Of a stretch of DNA of 64,000 bases, positions 18,554-26,627 are shown one piece after another; the stretch's first letter is position 1; each line of letters opens with the position of its first letter. The position numbers and the translations under genes are program-made. The notes below the pieces were generated by a model. It was not told where the DNA came from and searched no databases. It saw nothing but the letters and a program-made list of their open reading frames with translations. Origin of the DNA: Solidesulfovibrio alcoholivorans DSM 5433 (lineage in GTDB: Bacteria > Desulfobacterota > Desulfovibrionia > Desulfovibrionales > Desulfovibrionaceae); the NCBI RefSeq assembly GCF_000702665.1, contig NZ_JNJA01000006.1:62001-126000 (forward strand). The letters are read 5' to 3'.

Positions 18554-18571
18554 GAAAAGTGCGCACTTTTC
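18554..18571. promoter_or_regulatory. 18-bp perfect palindrome upstream of the polyferredoxin-AOR operon
   Basis: GAAAAGTGCGCACTTTTC reads identically on both strands. It lies about 165 bases upstream of the polyferredoxin start. With no spacer it cannot form a stable hairpin loop, so a dimeric repressor or activator site is more likely than a terminator. The binding protein is unknown. Confidence 0.4.
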
Positions 18572-19286
18572 CTCATATTGGCAGCGGCTAGCCTCCCTGA
18601 TGCCCCTCTGGAATCAGAACTTGGCCCTATTGAGCAAAATGAAGGCCAGCGATGCGGTGCATGCGGTCGCGACACGCACCACCCTGTGTGCGTGTGGCGA
18701 TAATGTTCCAATGTTGCTGGCAAGTTGGTTATGTCTTGCGTGGCATGAAAAACGGTCCGCAAAACCCTGGAAAGGCCTTGAAGAGGACGTTGGTGTGTTT
18801 GGGAAATCGGGTCGGAATGACCCGGGAAGTCACTTTTTAGTGAGTCAAAGGAGCTCACTACAGAAATCTTTCATACCCTCAAGCGGCGTGAGCCAAGGCC
18901 GTGGCCCAACTGGGCAGCGGGTTGAAGACCTTCTGGGCTTGCCCCGGAAATCGTAACTAACTAGTGCAGGGGAATTTTTCGGTTTTTCTGCGGCCTGACA
19001 TGGCCGGGCCTGGCACTGGGGGCGCTGGTGGGGTCAAAGGATGTTGCGGACGGCGGCGGCCATGAAAACGGCCAAGGTCACCTTGACCCGACCGCGCCGG
19101 CGGCTTCTTTCCAGTCCCTTCATCTTCTTGAGGATCGCCATGGGCGATTGTTCCGGGACAAGCCGGCCGGGCTCGTTGTCGATTACATCGGCAGCGGCCA
19201 GAGCCAGGGCCGGGCAGGGAGCAAACCACGCCCCCGCCCAACGGCTTCACTTTTGTACCCCAGGTTGTACCCCGAAAATTTCCCAC

Positions 19287-19320
19287 AAAAAAAGGGCCTG
19301 CGACTGACTCGCAAGCCCTT
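19287..19320 (-). terminator. Intrinsic terminator beside the duplicated tRNA-Pro 3' end
   Basis: On the minus strand a 12-bp stem with one mismatch (arms 19309-19320 and 19292-19303) is followed by a run of seven T. It sits directly downstream of the tRNA-Pro fragment at 19327, exactly where a tRNA terminator belongs. Its sequence differs from the terminator beside the intact tRNA at 22566-22604. Confidence 0.75.
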
Positions 19321-19326
19321 GAAATA

Positions 19327-19372
19327 TGGTCGGGGCGAGGTGATTTGAACACCCGGCATCCTGCTCCCAAAG
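19327..19372 (-). repeat. 46-bp duplicate of the tRNA-Pro 3' end (attachment-site-like)
   Basis: Identical base for base to 22614-22659, the 3' half of tRNA-Pro including the encoded CCA, the T arm and part of the anticodon stem and loop. It diverges immediately beyond. This is the classic footprint of tyrosine-recombinase integration into a tRNA 3' end. The region before it (cccttgaaata) also resembles the flank of the intact copy. Confidence 0.85.
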
Positions 19373-19756
19373 GCGCACTGGCCGCCTGCATCCTTTGATA
19401 TTATTGGATATTTTGTGCAGTTGGAGAAGCCCGGCCGGACAAAATCGATCCTTTCTGGGCCAATCCCGGTTCTCCGGCGTTAATCCAAAACGCCCCTCTC
19501 CCTCCCAACGCCCTGATGTCGCAGCGTGTCCATCGTCTTCTCTCCATCGCCGCCGGGACTTTCCCCGCCCTTTGGTCCGCCGCGCGGCCACCATGGCCTC
19601 CGGGCAAAACTTCTTGACCCGGCAGCCTCTCTGGCGGGGCGTGATGCCCGGATCCCCGGCCACCCGGCGCCGGATGCTCCCGGCCCGGCGCAGGGCCTCC
19701 CTGTTCAGACAGCTTCGCGCCGCATCATCCAGCGAGACTCCCGCTCCGGGCTTGGC
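19373..19756. other. 384-base non-coding stretch inside the tRNA-flanked segment
   Basis: No supported gene. Frames here are short or Arg/Ser/Pro-rich shadows. No recombination core other than the adjacent 46-bp repeat was recognised. Confidence 0.4.
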
Positions 19757-20668
19757 TCACACCAGCGCATCCGGCGACGCCACCTCCGCCCGCTCGGACG
19801 CGTACTCCGCGTCTCCGGGCAGGATGCTCGGCCGTCGCCGCAGGTCGTCGCACTCCCGGTCCCAAAGCCCCTCCAGGCCGCCCTCGTCCGGCGTGAGGAG
19901 CTTTTGCATGCGGAAGGCGAAGGACACGGGCATGTTGTCGGCCAGGCCGCTGTCGGTGACGCCCTGGCCCTTGAGCCAGAAGGGGTCGCGCCTGGCCACC
20001 AGATTGTGGCGCAGGGGGTCGACGAGCAGGAAGTGGCCGAGTTCTTTTTTATTGTCGCAGAGATACGACACATGCAGATTGTTGTGCCAGCGGAAGATGG
20101 TGGCCTGGAAGGGATTGTCCAGGCCAAAGCGCATAAAGAGCCCCCGGGCCGCGAGACAGCCCGCCTCCACGCGATGCACCCAAAAGACGCACCGGTTCAC
20201 GAAGTCGGCGATGGGCAACACGTAGTGGGCACGGTACACGCCGCCAAGCAGTGCGAAGAGCTTCTCCAGGTAGTGCGGGGAATTAAAGGCCGGATATTCG
20301 TCGTGGAAGGCAGGGCCGAAGCCCGGGGCCACCACGGGCAGGCTCGACTTCCGGACACGGCCGGCGGTCCCCAGCAGGGCGGCCAGGTCCGTGTCCGGCG
20401 ACAGGAGCGCCCCCGGCGACAGCCCCAGGCAGCAGGCGTAGGCGGCCAGGCGTTCCTCGGGGACGCCCTGGCGGATGTCCGCGTCGATGGTGGTGGTGCT
20501 CCGGGGCAGTCCCTGGGCGGTCCAGGCCTCCCAGTTGAGGACGTGCTCCGGGTCCTGGGTGTTCTTGCGCCAGTTCTTGCCGAGCATCTTCAAGGCGCGG
20601 CGCAGATGGCCCCCGGCCACGGGGTGGCGCGGCTTGGCGGGTCTGCCGGAACGTGAGGAATTGTCCAT
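19757..20668 (-). CDS. Hypothetical protein with XRE-like N-terminal region
   Basis: 303 residues. A basic N-terminus (KPRHPVAGGHLRRALKMLGK) is followed by a segment like the last helices of a Cro/CI-type helix-turn-helix (VPEERLAAYACCLGLSPGAL). The remaining 200 residues form an unrecognised globular domain with conserved-looking aromatic patches (FRWHNNLHVSYLCDNKKELG). The start at 20668 lacks a strong ribosome site. It is divergently arranged from the secreted protein gene at 20907 within the tRNA-flanked segment. It may be a cargo regulator of the element. Function unknown. Confidence 0.65.
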   Translation of the reverse strand: MDNSSRSGRPAKPRHPVAGGHLRRALKMLGKNWRKNTQDPEHVLNWEAWTAQGLPRSTTTIDADIRQGVPEERLAAYACCLGLSPGALLSPDTDLAALLGTAGRVRKSSLPVVAPGFGPAFHDEYPAFNSPHYLEKLFALLGGVYRAHYVLPIADFVNRCVFWVHRVEAGCLAARGLFMRFGLDNPFQATIFRWHNNLHVSYLCDNKKELGHFLLVDPLRHNLVARRDPFWLKGQGVTDSGLADNMPVSFAFRMQKLLTPDEGGLEGLWDRECDDLRRRPSILPGDAEYASERAEVASPDALV

Positions 20669-20906
20669 GAAGCGCTGCCATGTGTCGGTGTGAAGATATC
20701 CGTCCTGTCTGACGGCTTTTTCCGGTCATGTCCAGGACGCGCCGGGCGGTTCCCGGGCTGGGCGGCTCCAGGGACAGCCGGGAATTATCCGGGTTTTTTG
20801 TGGTTTTTTTGTGGCGAAAAAACCAGGGAAACCATCTTGTTCTTTTCGGCGTCCGCCGGCCATAGATTTCACCATGGACCGACAGCGGCACACAAGGAGT
20901 CTGCAC

Positions 20907-21875
20907 ATGCGTCGTGAACTTCATGCCATCCCCCTTTCCGGGGCCTGCACACGAACCGCCCCCCGGCTCCCGGCCGCCCTGGCGGCCGTGCTGCTCGCTC
21001 TCGCCTGCCTGTGGACCGGTCGGGCTGATGCCGAAATATGCTGGGGGAAGGTTTGCAGCAACTCTACGAACGTCGTCTGCTGCTCCGGCCATGGGAGTTG
21101 CGTGGCGTTTAACACCTGCGAGTGCCAAGCCGGATACGCCGGGAAGGAATGCGGGCAACCACCCGTGACACCGGACAAGAACTCCCTCGATTTCGGCGCT
21201 GTGGCCACGGGCAGCGCCACGAGTCAATCCCTGATCTTGTCCGTCCTGGCCGGCACGAGCGGGATTTCCGCCACGCTTTCCGGCGAGGGCAGCGGCGACT
21301 ATGCCGTCACCTCCTCATGCTCCGCCACGTTCACAGAGGCGGGGTCGTGCGGCCTGATCATCGGTTTCTCGCCCACCGTCGCCGGCAGCCGCCCTGCCAC
21401 CCTGTCCCTGGCCTCCACGTATACGGACAGCACCGGGACTTACAGCACCGCATGGCCTGTGAGCCTGAGCGGCACGGGAAGCGCTGCGGTCCGGGCCATC
21501 GCCGCCGATCCGGTCGCGGCTTCGAAGCTCTATGCCGCCGTCGCCGGCTCGGGGGTCTATGCCAGCGCCGACGGCGGCGCGACGTGGACGGCGGCCACCG
21601 TGCAGCCCTCCGACACCCGGCTGACGGCCCTGGCCATCAAACCGGACGACACCGCGACGCTCTTCGCCGCCACCAACGGCGGCGGGGTGTTCATCAGCCG
21701 GGACAGCGGCCTGACCTGGAACGCCTGCACCGATACGGGCCTTGATTCCCCGGAGGTCCTCTCGCTCATCGTCACCGGGGCCGGGCAGCTTTTCGCCGGG
21801 ACCGGGGCAGGGGTGTTCACCAGCGGCAACGACTGCGTCTCATGGACGGCGCAAAACACCGGCCTGCCCGAATGA
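20907..21875 (+). CDS. Secreted protein with EGF-like, ASH-like and BNR-type repeats
   Basis: 322 residues. The start at 20907 is chosen because AAGGAG lies upstream and a signal peptide follows (ALAAVLLALACLWTGRADA). An EGF-like cysteine module comes next (CSGHGSCVAFNTCECQAGYAG). A beta-sandwich segment of the HYDIN/ASH or choice-of-anchor type follows (NSLDFGAVATGSATSQSLIL). Then come at least two BNR/sortilin-like propeller blades (GVYASADGGATWTAATVQPS and GVFISRDSGLTWNAC). It ends in the middle of what looks like a further blade (VSWTAQNTGLPE), so it may be shortened. It would act at the cell surface or outside, perhaps in adhesion. Located in the tRNA-flanked segment. Confidence 0.75.
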   Translation: MRRELHAIPLSGACTRTAPRLPAALAAVLLALACLWTGRADAEICWGKVCSNSTNVVCCSGHGSCVAFNTCECQAGYAGKECGQPPVTPDKNSLDFGAVATGSATSQSLILSVLAGTSGISATLSGEGSGDYAVTSSCSATFTEAGSCGLIIGFSPTVAGSRPATLSLASTYTDSTGTYSTAWPVSLSGTGSAAVRAIAADPVAASKLYAAVAGSGVYASADGGATWTAATVQPSDTRLTALAIKPDDTATLFAATNGGGVFISRDSGLTWNACTDTGLDSPEVLSLIVTGAGQLFAGTGAGVFTSGNDCVSWTAQNTGLPE

Positions 21876-21895
21876 GGCCGCGCCAGGAGGACACT

Positions 21896-22219
21896 ATGCC
21901 CGGCCACGCCATGCCAAGCCCCTCCGAACGCCTCGGGCCGGGGCGGCGGCGTTCACGCAGGCGGGCTTTTTTGTGGGTCGCGTGCGCCGCCGTGGCGGCG
22001 CTGTTGAGCGCGGCCGGCGTCCTGTACGCCGCCTACGGGGAATGGGTGGGCACGGGCTCCCTGGCAACCGGCCAGGGCAACCGGGTGGTCACGGCCCTGG
22101 CCGTGTCCGCGGCCGACCCGAACGTCCTCTACGCCGGAACCGGCAGCGCCACGGTCTTTCGCAGCGCCCAGCCGACCACCCGGCCCATGGTTCCCGGAAT
22201 ACTGTTTTTGCTGCAGTAG
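21896..22219 (+). pseudogene. Truncated BNR-repeat membrane-anchored protein
   Basis: 107 codons, start at 21896 with AGGAGG upstream. It has a basic N-terminus, one membrane helix (FLWVACAAVAALLSAAGVLY), and then the beginning of a BNR-like blade (VVTALAVSAADPNVLYAGTG). The homologous pattern stops at about 22185 and an unrelated tail leads to a stop. Relatives of this type normally continue for several blades, so a 3' deletion inside the tRNA-flanked segment is the simplest reading. It follows the secreted BNR protein gene by 20 bases. Confidence 0.6.
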
Positions 22220-22613
22220 GAAAAGCGCGACGAGTCTGAAACCATCTCCTCTCGGAAAGTCTCCCCAACAGGGGTGATTCGCCCCGGCGGTGAAGCAAAA
22301 CGGCAGAAATGCGGCGAACGCATCGGTCAAACGAGTTTTGTCTGCGTCGGCAGATGGAAGCGAAAAAGGCCCAGGCGGCCCCAGCGTTGTAGATGATCAT
22401 AGTCACTACCAAGTCAATTGGGGCCTGCTGATCCCATCGCACAGGGCCTTGGGTGGGACACCCCGCAGCAAATCCGTTTGCAGCCCGCAGCCTGCCCGAA
22501 TGTTGTTCAAAATTCCCTCGTTATCCTGTCGGGTTGGGCAACAGACTGTCCAGTCAGGTTATCCAAAAGCGAAAGGGGACAGGCCGAATACGGTCTGTCC
22601 CCTTGAAATATAT
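22220..22613. other. 394-base stretch between the truncated gene and tRNA-Pro
   Basis: No gene supported. It probably contains the deletion scar that truncated the BNR protein. Its right end carries the tRNA-Pro terminator. Confidence 0.45.
22566..22604 (-). terminator. Intrinsic terminator of tRNA-Pro
   Basis: A 13-bp stem (22573-22585 with 22592-22604, one G-T pair, 6-base loop) is followed on the minus strand by a T-rich run. It starts 9 bases past the CCA end of the tRNA. Confidence 0.8.
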
Positions 22614-22690
22614 TGGTCGGGGCGAGGTGATTTGAACACCCGGCATCCTGCTCCCAAAGCAGGCGCGCTACCAGTCTGCGCCACGCCCCG
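22614..22690 (-). tRNA. tRNA-Pro (anticodon TGG)
   Basis: 77 bases including an encoded CCA. The acceptor stem CGGGGCG/CGCCCCG pairs perfectly, and the D arm GCGC/GCGC, anticodon stem CCTGC/GCAGG with loop TTTGGGA, and T arm with TTCAAAT all fold. The anticodon is TGG, reading CCA and other Pro codons by wobble. Its 3' 46 bases are duplicated at 19327-19372. Confidence 0.97.
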
Positions 22691-22747
22691 ACGAAGACCG
22701 CACTGGTTACTGCAACTTCCCGCCCATGGCAAGAAGGCGCGACGGCC

Positions 22748-23764
22748 TCAGGGCAGGCCGCGCCCGGCGATGGCCGCGCCGCAGGCGTCGCAGGCGCCTC
22801 CGTGCGTGTGCGACGCCGCGAGCCCCATGCCCGCCCGCGCCAGGACCACGGCCCCGCAGGACGGGCACAGCGTCGCATTGTGCCGGTCGTCGTGCACGTT
22901 GCCCACGTAGACGTAGCGCAGTCCCGCCTCCCGGCCGATGGCGTAGGCGCGCTCCAGGCGTTCCGGCGGCGTCGGCGGCACGTCGCGCATGGCGAAATCC
23001 GGATGGAAGCGCGAAATGTGCCAGGGCGTGTCCACACCGAGTTCGTTGGCCAAAAACTGCGCCAGCCGCGTCAGTTGTGCGTCGTCGTCGTTGCGGCCGG
23101 GAATGAGCAGCGTCGTCACCTCCAGCCACCAGCCCAGGCGGCGGATGTGCACGAGGTTTTTGAGCACCGGCGCGAGCTTGGCCCCGCACACCTGCTCGTA
23201 GAATGCCGGGTCCATGGCCTTGAGGTCGATGTTGGCCGCGTCGATGAGACCGGCAAGGGCGTCCAGGCAGGCCCGGCTCGAAAAGCCGTTGGAGACCATG
23301 ATGTTGCCAAGCCCTGCCTCGTGGGCCAGGACGGCCGTGTCGGCCATGAGCTCGAAAAAGACCGTGGGTTCGGAGTACGTGTAGGAGATGGAGGTCGCGC
23401 CGCTGCGTTTGGCCGCGGCCACGAGGTCGGCCGGGGTCGCCCGTTCGCCGGTTACGGCCTTGCCCTGGCGCGGCGGTTGGGACAGGCTGTAGTTCTGGCA
23501 GAAAGCGCAGGAGAGGTTGCAGCCCATGGTGCCGAAAGAGAAAGTCCGGCTGCCCGGGTGGAAGTGGTAGAGCGGCTTTTTCTCCACCGGGTCGAGGTTG
23601 GCCGCGGCAACCCGCTCGTAGGCCAGGGTGAAAAGCGCCCCGCCCTTGTTGACGCGCACCCCGCACAGGCCGCGCGAGCCGTCGGCGATGCGGCAGAAGT
23701 GCGCGCACAGTCGGCAGGACACGCGCCCGTCGGGCAGCTTTTTCCAAAGCCGTGCCGGATGCAT
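22748..23764 (-). CDS. amrS: AmmeMemoRadiSam system radical SAM enzyme
   Basis: 338 residues. The N-terminus has the characteristic cysteine set (CRLCAHFCRIADGSRGLCGV), then the radical SAM motif GCNLSCAFCQNYSLSQ. The C-terminus has a small zinc-ribbon-like pair (CPSCGAV and CDACGAA). AmrS belongs to the Amme-Memo-RadiSAM system found in many anaerobes; its reaction is not settled. Partner genes (AMMECR1, Memo) are not adjacent here. The start at 23764 has AGGAGGG upstream. The gene lies 15 bases downstream of the Gly/Gln-rich secreted protein gene, in the same direction. Confidence 0.92.
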   Translation of the reverse strand: MHPARLWKKLPDGRVSCRLCAHFCRIADGSRGLCGVRVNKGGALFTLAYERVAAANLDPVEKKPLYHFHPGSRTFSFGTMGCNLSCAFCQNYSLSQPPRQGKAVTGERATPADLVAAAKRSGATSISYTYSEPTVFFELMADTAVLAHEAGLGNIMVSNGFSSRACLDALAGLIDAANIDLKAMDPAFYEQVCGAKLAPVLKNLVHIRRLGWWLEVTTLLIPGRNDDDAQLTRLAQFLANELGVDTPWHISRFHPDFAMRDVPPTPPERLERAYAIGREAGLRYVYVGNVHDDRHNATLCPSCGAVVLARAGMGLAASHTHGGACDACGAAIAGRGLP

Positions 23765-23779
23765 GGCGTCCCTCCTTTG

Positions 23780-24457
23780 TTACGGCGTTTGGGAACCGGT
23801 TCCCGGCTGCGCGCCCGTTTGCTGGCCGAAGCCGGCCTGCCCCGCGCCGCCTTGCCCCTGCGGCAGCGAACCCTGCCGCGACATGCCGCCTTGCCCGGCC
23901 TGGCCGGAGGGACCGGCCTGCCCACCCTGGCCGCTTTGGCCGCCAGCCGGCAGGCCTTGCCGGGCCTGCCCCGCGCCCTGGCCGTACTGCCCGCCCGGGG
24001 CCATGTTGCCGGTGCCGTATCCGCCTTGCCCGGTCCCGGGTTGCCCCATGCCTTGCCCTGCGCCCATGGGCATGGCCCCGGGCAGGCCGACCTGCGGATA
24101 GATGTAAAAGGGGCCGGCCTGCGGCTGGTTCTGGTCGGGCTTGGGGCGCGGCCGGATTTCCATGATCTCGTTGCCTTCCTCGTCGCGGCCCATGCGCATG
24201 TGGTCCACCGTGCCCATGTGGATGTCCTTGCGCGGCGTGTCGTCGCCGGATTGCGAGCCGGGCGGCAGCTCCGGCGGCGGGCCGTAGCGCGAGGGGCCGT
24301 CCATGCCGTCAGCCGCCGCGGGCCGGCAGGGAAGGGCCAGGAAGGCCGTGGCGACGAGCGCGAAGGCCGGAAGCGCCGCGCGCAGGGCCGCCGCGAGCGG
24401 GGGGACAGGCTTCCCTTGAATTCGGGCCGCAAAAACACTATGAAAAAATGTTTTCAT
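23780..24457 (-). CDS. Secreted Gly/Gln-rich low-complexity protein
   Basis: 225 residues. A signal peptide with a long n-region (hydrophobic core PAFALVATAFLALP) is followed by a short charged segment (HMGTVDHMRMGRDEEGNEIM) and then about 110 residues of Gly/Gln/Ala/Pro repeats. No catalytic motif. The start at 24457 has GAGGAC upstream and lies only 26 bases from the divergent purM start. The product is exported and probably disordered. Function unknown. Confidence 0.72.
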   Translation of the reverse strand: MKTFFHSVFAARIQGKPVPPLAAALRAALPAFALVATAFLALPCRPAAADGMDGPSRYGPPPELPPGSQSGDDTPRKDIHMGTVDHMRMGRDEEGNEIMEIRPRPKPDQNQPQAGPFYIYPQVGLPGAMPMGAGQGMGQPGTGQGGYGTGNMAPGGQYGQGAGQARQGLPAGGQSGQGGQAGPSGQAGQGGMSRQGSLPQGQGGAGQAGFGQQTGAQPGTGSQTP

Positions 24458-24483
24458 GTCGCAGTCCTCGCAAGGAGCAACCC

Positions 24484-25545
24484 ATGGCCGACAGATCGGC
24501 AGCCTACAAGGCCGCGGGCGTTGACATCGACGCCGGCAACTCCCTGGTTTCGCGCATCAAGTCCATCGTGGCCGGTACCTACGGCAAGGGCGTGGTCTCC
24601 GACATCGGCGGCTTCGGCGGCCTGTTCAAGCTCGAGGCCGGAGCCTATGCCGAGCCGGTGCTGGTGTCCTCCACCGACGGCGTCGGCACCAAGCTCAAGC
24701 TCGCCCATGACTTCGATCGCCACGATACCGTGGGTATCGATCTTGTGGCCATGTGTGTCAACGATATTCTGGTTCAGGGAGCCAAGCCGCTTTTCTTCCT
24801 GGATTATTTCGCCACGGGCAAGCTCTCGGTCGATCTGGCCGCGCGCGTGGTCGCCGGCATCGCCGAAGGCTGCAAGGAGTCCGGCTGCGCCCTGCTCGGC
24901 GGCGAGACCGCCGAGATGCCCGGCTTTTATCCCGACGGCGTCTACGACCTGGCCGGCTTTTGCGTGGGTATCGTGGACAACGCCAAAATCGTGGACGGCT
25001 CGAGCATCGGCGTCGGCGACGTGGTCATCGGCATCGAATCCTCCGGCCCGCATTCCAACGGCTATTCGCTGATCCGAAAGATCCTGGACGCCTCGGGACT
25101 CGGGCCCGACGACCCCATGCCCTTGGCCGGAAAGACCGTGGCCGAGGCGCTTTGCGCGCCCACGCGCATCTACGTCAAGACGGTGCTCAACCTGCTGCGC
25201 GACTTCGAGATCAAGGGCATGGTCCACATCACGGGCGGCGGCTTCTACGACAACGTCAATCGCATCCTGCCCCGGGGCGTGGCCGCGCATCTTCGTTTCG
25301 GCTCCTGGGAAGTGTCGCCGGTCTTCGACTGGCTGCGCGAACAGGGCGGGCTCAGCTGGCCGGAGATGCTGCAGATCTTCAACTGCGGCATCGGCTTCAT
25401 GCTGGTGGTCGCCCCGGAGGTCGCCGGCGACGTCATGCAGCGCCTCAAGGCCCTGCACGAATACGCCCGCATCATCGGTTCCATCGAGATCCGCAAGGAA
25501 GGGGACGAGCAGGTGGTCGTCGCCTTTCCCGAAGACCGCGCCTGA
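24484..25545 (+). CDS. purM: Phosphoribosylformylglycinamidine cyclo-ligase
   Basis: 353 residues, AIR synthetase: ATP-dependent ring closure of FGAM to AIR in purine biosynthesis. Diagnostic stretches are AGVDIDAGNSLV at the N-terminus, the ATP-binding VSSTDGVGTKLKLA, DLVAMCVNDILVQGA, GCALLGGETAEMPG and HITGGGFYDNVNRIL. Length is normal for the family. The start at 24484 has AAGGAG upstream. It is monocistronic as far as visible, divergent from the Gly/Gln-rich secreted protein with only 26 bases between start codons. Its promoter must therefore lie inside that gene's coding region. Confidence 0.98.
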   Translation: MADRSAAYKAAGVDIDAGNSLVSRIKSIVAGTYGKGVVSDIGGFGGLFKLEAGAYAEPVLVSSTDGVGTKLKLAHDFDRHDTVGIDLVAMCVNDILVQGAKPLFFLDYFATGKLSVDLAARVVAGIAEGCKESGCALLGGETAEMPGFYPDGVYDLAGFCVGIVDNAKIVDGSSIGVGDVVIGIESSGPHSNGYSLIRKILDASGLGPDDPMPLAGKTVAEALCAPTRIYVKTVLNLLRDFEIKGMVHITGGGFYDNVNRILPRGVAAHLRFGSWEVSPVFDWLREQGGLSWPEMLQIFNCGIGFMLVVAPEVAGDVMQRLKALHEYARIIGSIEIRKEGDEQVVVAFPEDRA

Positions 25546-25836
25546 GCCGGCGCGGCCCTGGGCTGCGTCCCGCGTGACGGCCGCTTTCGCGGAGACGGTG
25601 CGGGCAGGCCGCCGGGACGTGGCGGCGCGTGGCCGCTTGTCGCCGCCGGCATCCGCACGCACGCGGGCGCGAAGGCCTGCCGCTCTTTCGCGTCGGCGCG
25701 CGGCCTGACCGCGCGCCCGCCGCACGCCTTCCCCTTTCCCGTGGCATTCCTGACGCCTTCCGGCACTACCGCGCCGGCCCGTCCCCCGCACAAGGCGGGT
25801 CGGGTTGCCCTGGCCACGCGCGGCAGGGCAAGGGCG

Positions 25837-26043
25837 CTACGCCGGCTCCCACTGCTTGCCGTCGGCGGCCGGTTTGAAGGACATGGTCTTCCGTGCGCCG
25901 CAGTAGCGACAGAAGAGTTCGACCGTCACGGCATCGCCGTTCCTGGCGGCTTCCGAAGAACGCAGGGCCTGCTTCCGGCAGAAGATGCAGTCGCATTCCG
26001 GGAGCGCGTCCAGAGGCGCGGGGTGTCGCAGCTCGAAACTCAT
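25837..26043 (-). CDS. Small zinc-ribbon protein
   Basis: 68 residues with four cysteines in two pairs (CDCIFC and CRYCGA) separated by about 25 residues, suggesting one zinc site. The start has AAAGGAG upstream. It follows the thioesterase gene by 66 bases on the same strand. No enzymatic motif. Function unknown; an RNA- or protein-binding role is only a guess. Confidence 0.75.
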   Translation of the reverse strand: MSFELRHPAPLDALPECDCIFCRKQALRSSEAARNGDAVTVELFCRYCGARKTMSFKPAADGKQWEPA

Positions 26044-26109
26044 GGCGTTTCTCCTTTTCGTCGCGGCCGGCGGCCGCTTTGATGCAAGATCCGAACGTAT
26101 CGGCCGGGG

Positions 26110-26496
26110 CTACTGGTCGAGGACGTGCTTTTCCAGGACGAAGCAGGTGAACGCGCCCTGGAACACGTCCGTTTCGCCCCGGCGGACCGTGACGGCCACG
26201 CGGCGTTTGCGCCCGGCGTCGGTTTCGGCCACGGCTTCGGCTTCGAGGGTTTCCCCCGCGGCCGTCGGGGACAGGAAACGGACTTCGGCCGCGCCGAGCA
26301 CCACGAACGGGTCGTTGACGGCGAGCATGGCGGCGTAGTCGGCCAGGCCGAACACGAAGCCGCCGTGCACGAGGCCGCGCGCGTCAACGGCCATGGCCGG
26401 GTCGAGCGTCAGGCGCACGACGGCCCGGCCCGGCGCAAGGGACACGGGCGATCCGCACAGGGACGGGGCGATGGCGGTGTGGGTGGCTGGCTGCAT
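26110..26496 (-). CDS. PaaI-type hotdog-fold thioesterase
   Basis: 128 residues. The start at 26496 has AAGGAG seven bases upstream and gives the usual family length. The hotdog helix motif is VHGGFVFGLADYAAMLAVN, with the HGG typical of PaaI/YbgC-like acyl-CoA thioesterases. The conserved strand pattern (AEVRFLSPTAAGETLEAEA) follows. Expected activity is hydrolysis of acyl-CoA or aryl-acyl-CoA thioesters in the cytoplasm as a homotetramer. Substrate is not predictable. It is co-directional with the zinc-ribbon gene. Confidence 0.85.
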   Translation of the reverse strand: MQPATHTAIAPSLCGSPVSLAPGRAVVRLTLDPAMAVDARGLVHGGFVFGLADYAAMLAVNDPFVVLGAAEVRFLSPTAAGETLEAEAVAETDAGRKRRVAVTVRRGETDVFQGAFTCFVLEKHVLDQ

Positions 26497-26562
26497 GGAA
26501 GGCTCCTTATTGGGACCATGCCAAAAGGGGCGAGGCGAGGCAAGACGGCGGCGCGCAAATGC

Positions 26563-26592
26563 AAAGGCCGCCTCCGTTTCCGGGGGCGGCCC
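26563..26592 (-). terminator. Terminator of Flp pilin gene 1
   Basis: Minus-strand hairpin with a 7-bp GC stem (GGCCGCC/GGCGGCC) followed by TTTGCATTT. The same structure recurs at 27133-27162 after pilin gene 2. Confidence 0.65.
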
Positions 26593-26627
26593 TGGCATGC
26601 TGTGCGAAAGCCCTCTGGGCGGCCTGG

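Larger units (their letters stand above)
18392..19326. other. 935-base region between the aldehyde oxidoreductase operon and the tRNA-Pro fragment
   Basis: No complete gene is supported. It holds an 18-bp perfect palindrome at 18554-18571 (GAAAAGTGCGCACTTTTC), possibly an operator for the operon starting at 18391. A minus-strand frame fragment at about 19034-19228 reads like a protein C-terminus (VIDNEPGRLVPEQSPM, then RRRGRVKVTLAVFMAAAV) but is cut off by an upstream stop, suggesting a gene relic. The right end carries a terminator hairpin belonging to the duplicated tRNA end. Confidence 0.5.
19327..22659. mobile_element. 3.3-kb segment flanked by tRNA-Pro 3'-end repeats (decayed integrated element)
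   Basis: The 46-bp direct repeats bound a segment holding a 303-residue XRE-like protein, a secreted EGF/BNR-type protein and a truncated relative. No integrase, excisionase or replication gene is visible inside. It is therefore either a remnant after internal deletion or a non-autonomous cassette mobilised in trans. The repeat identity and tRNA location are seen; mobility is inferred from known tRNA-targeting islands. A gene relic just outside the left repeat (about 19034-19228) may belong to the same history. Confidence 0.65.
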
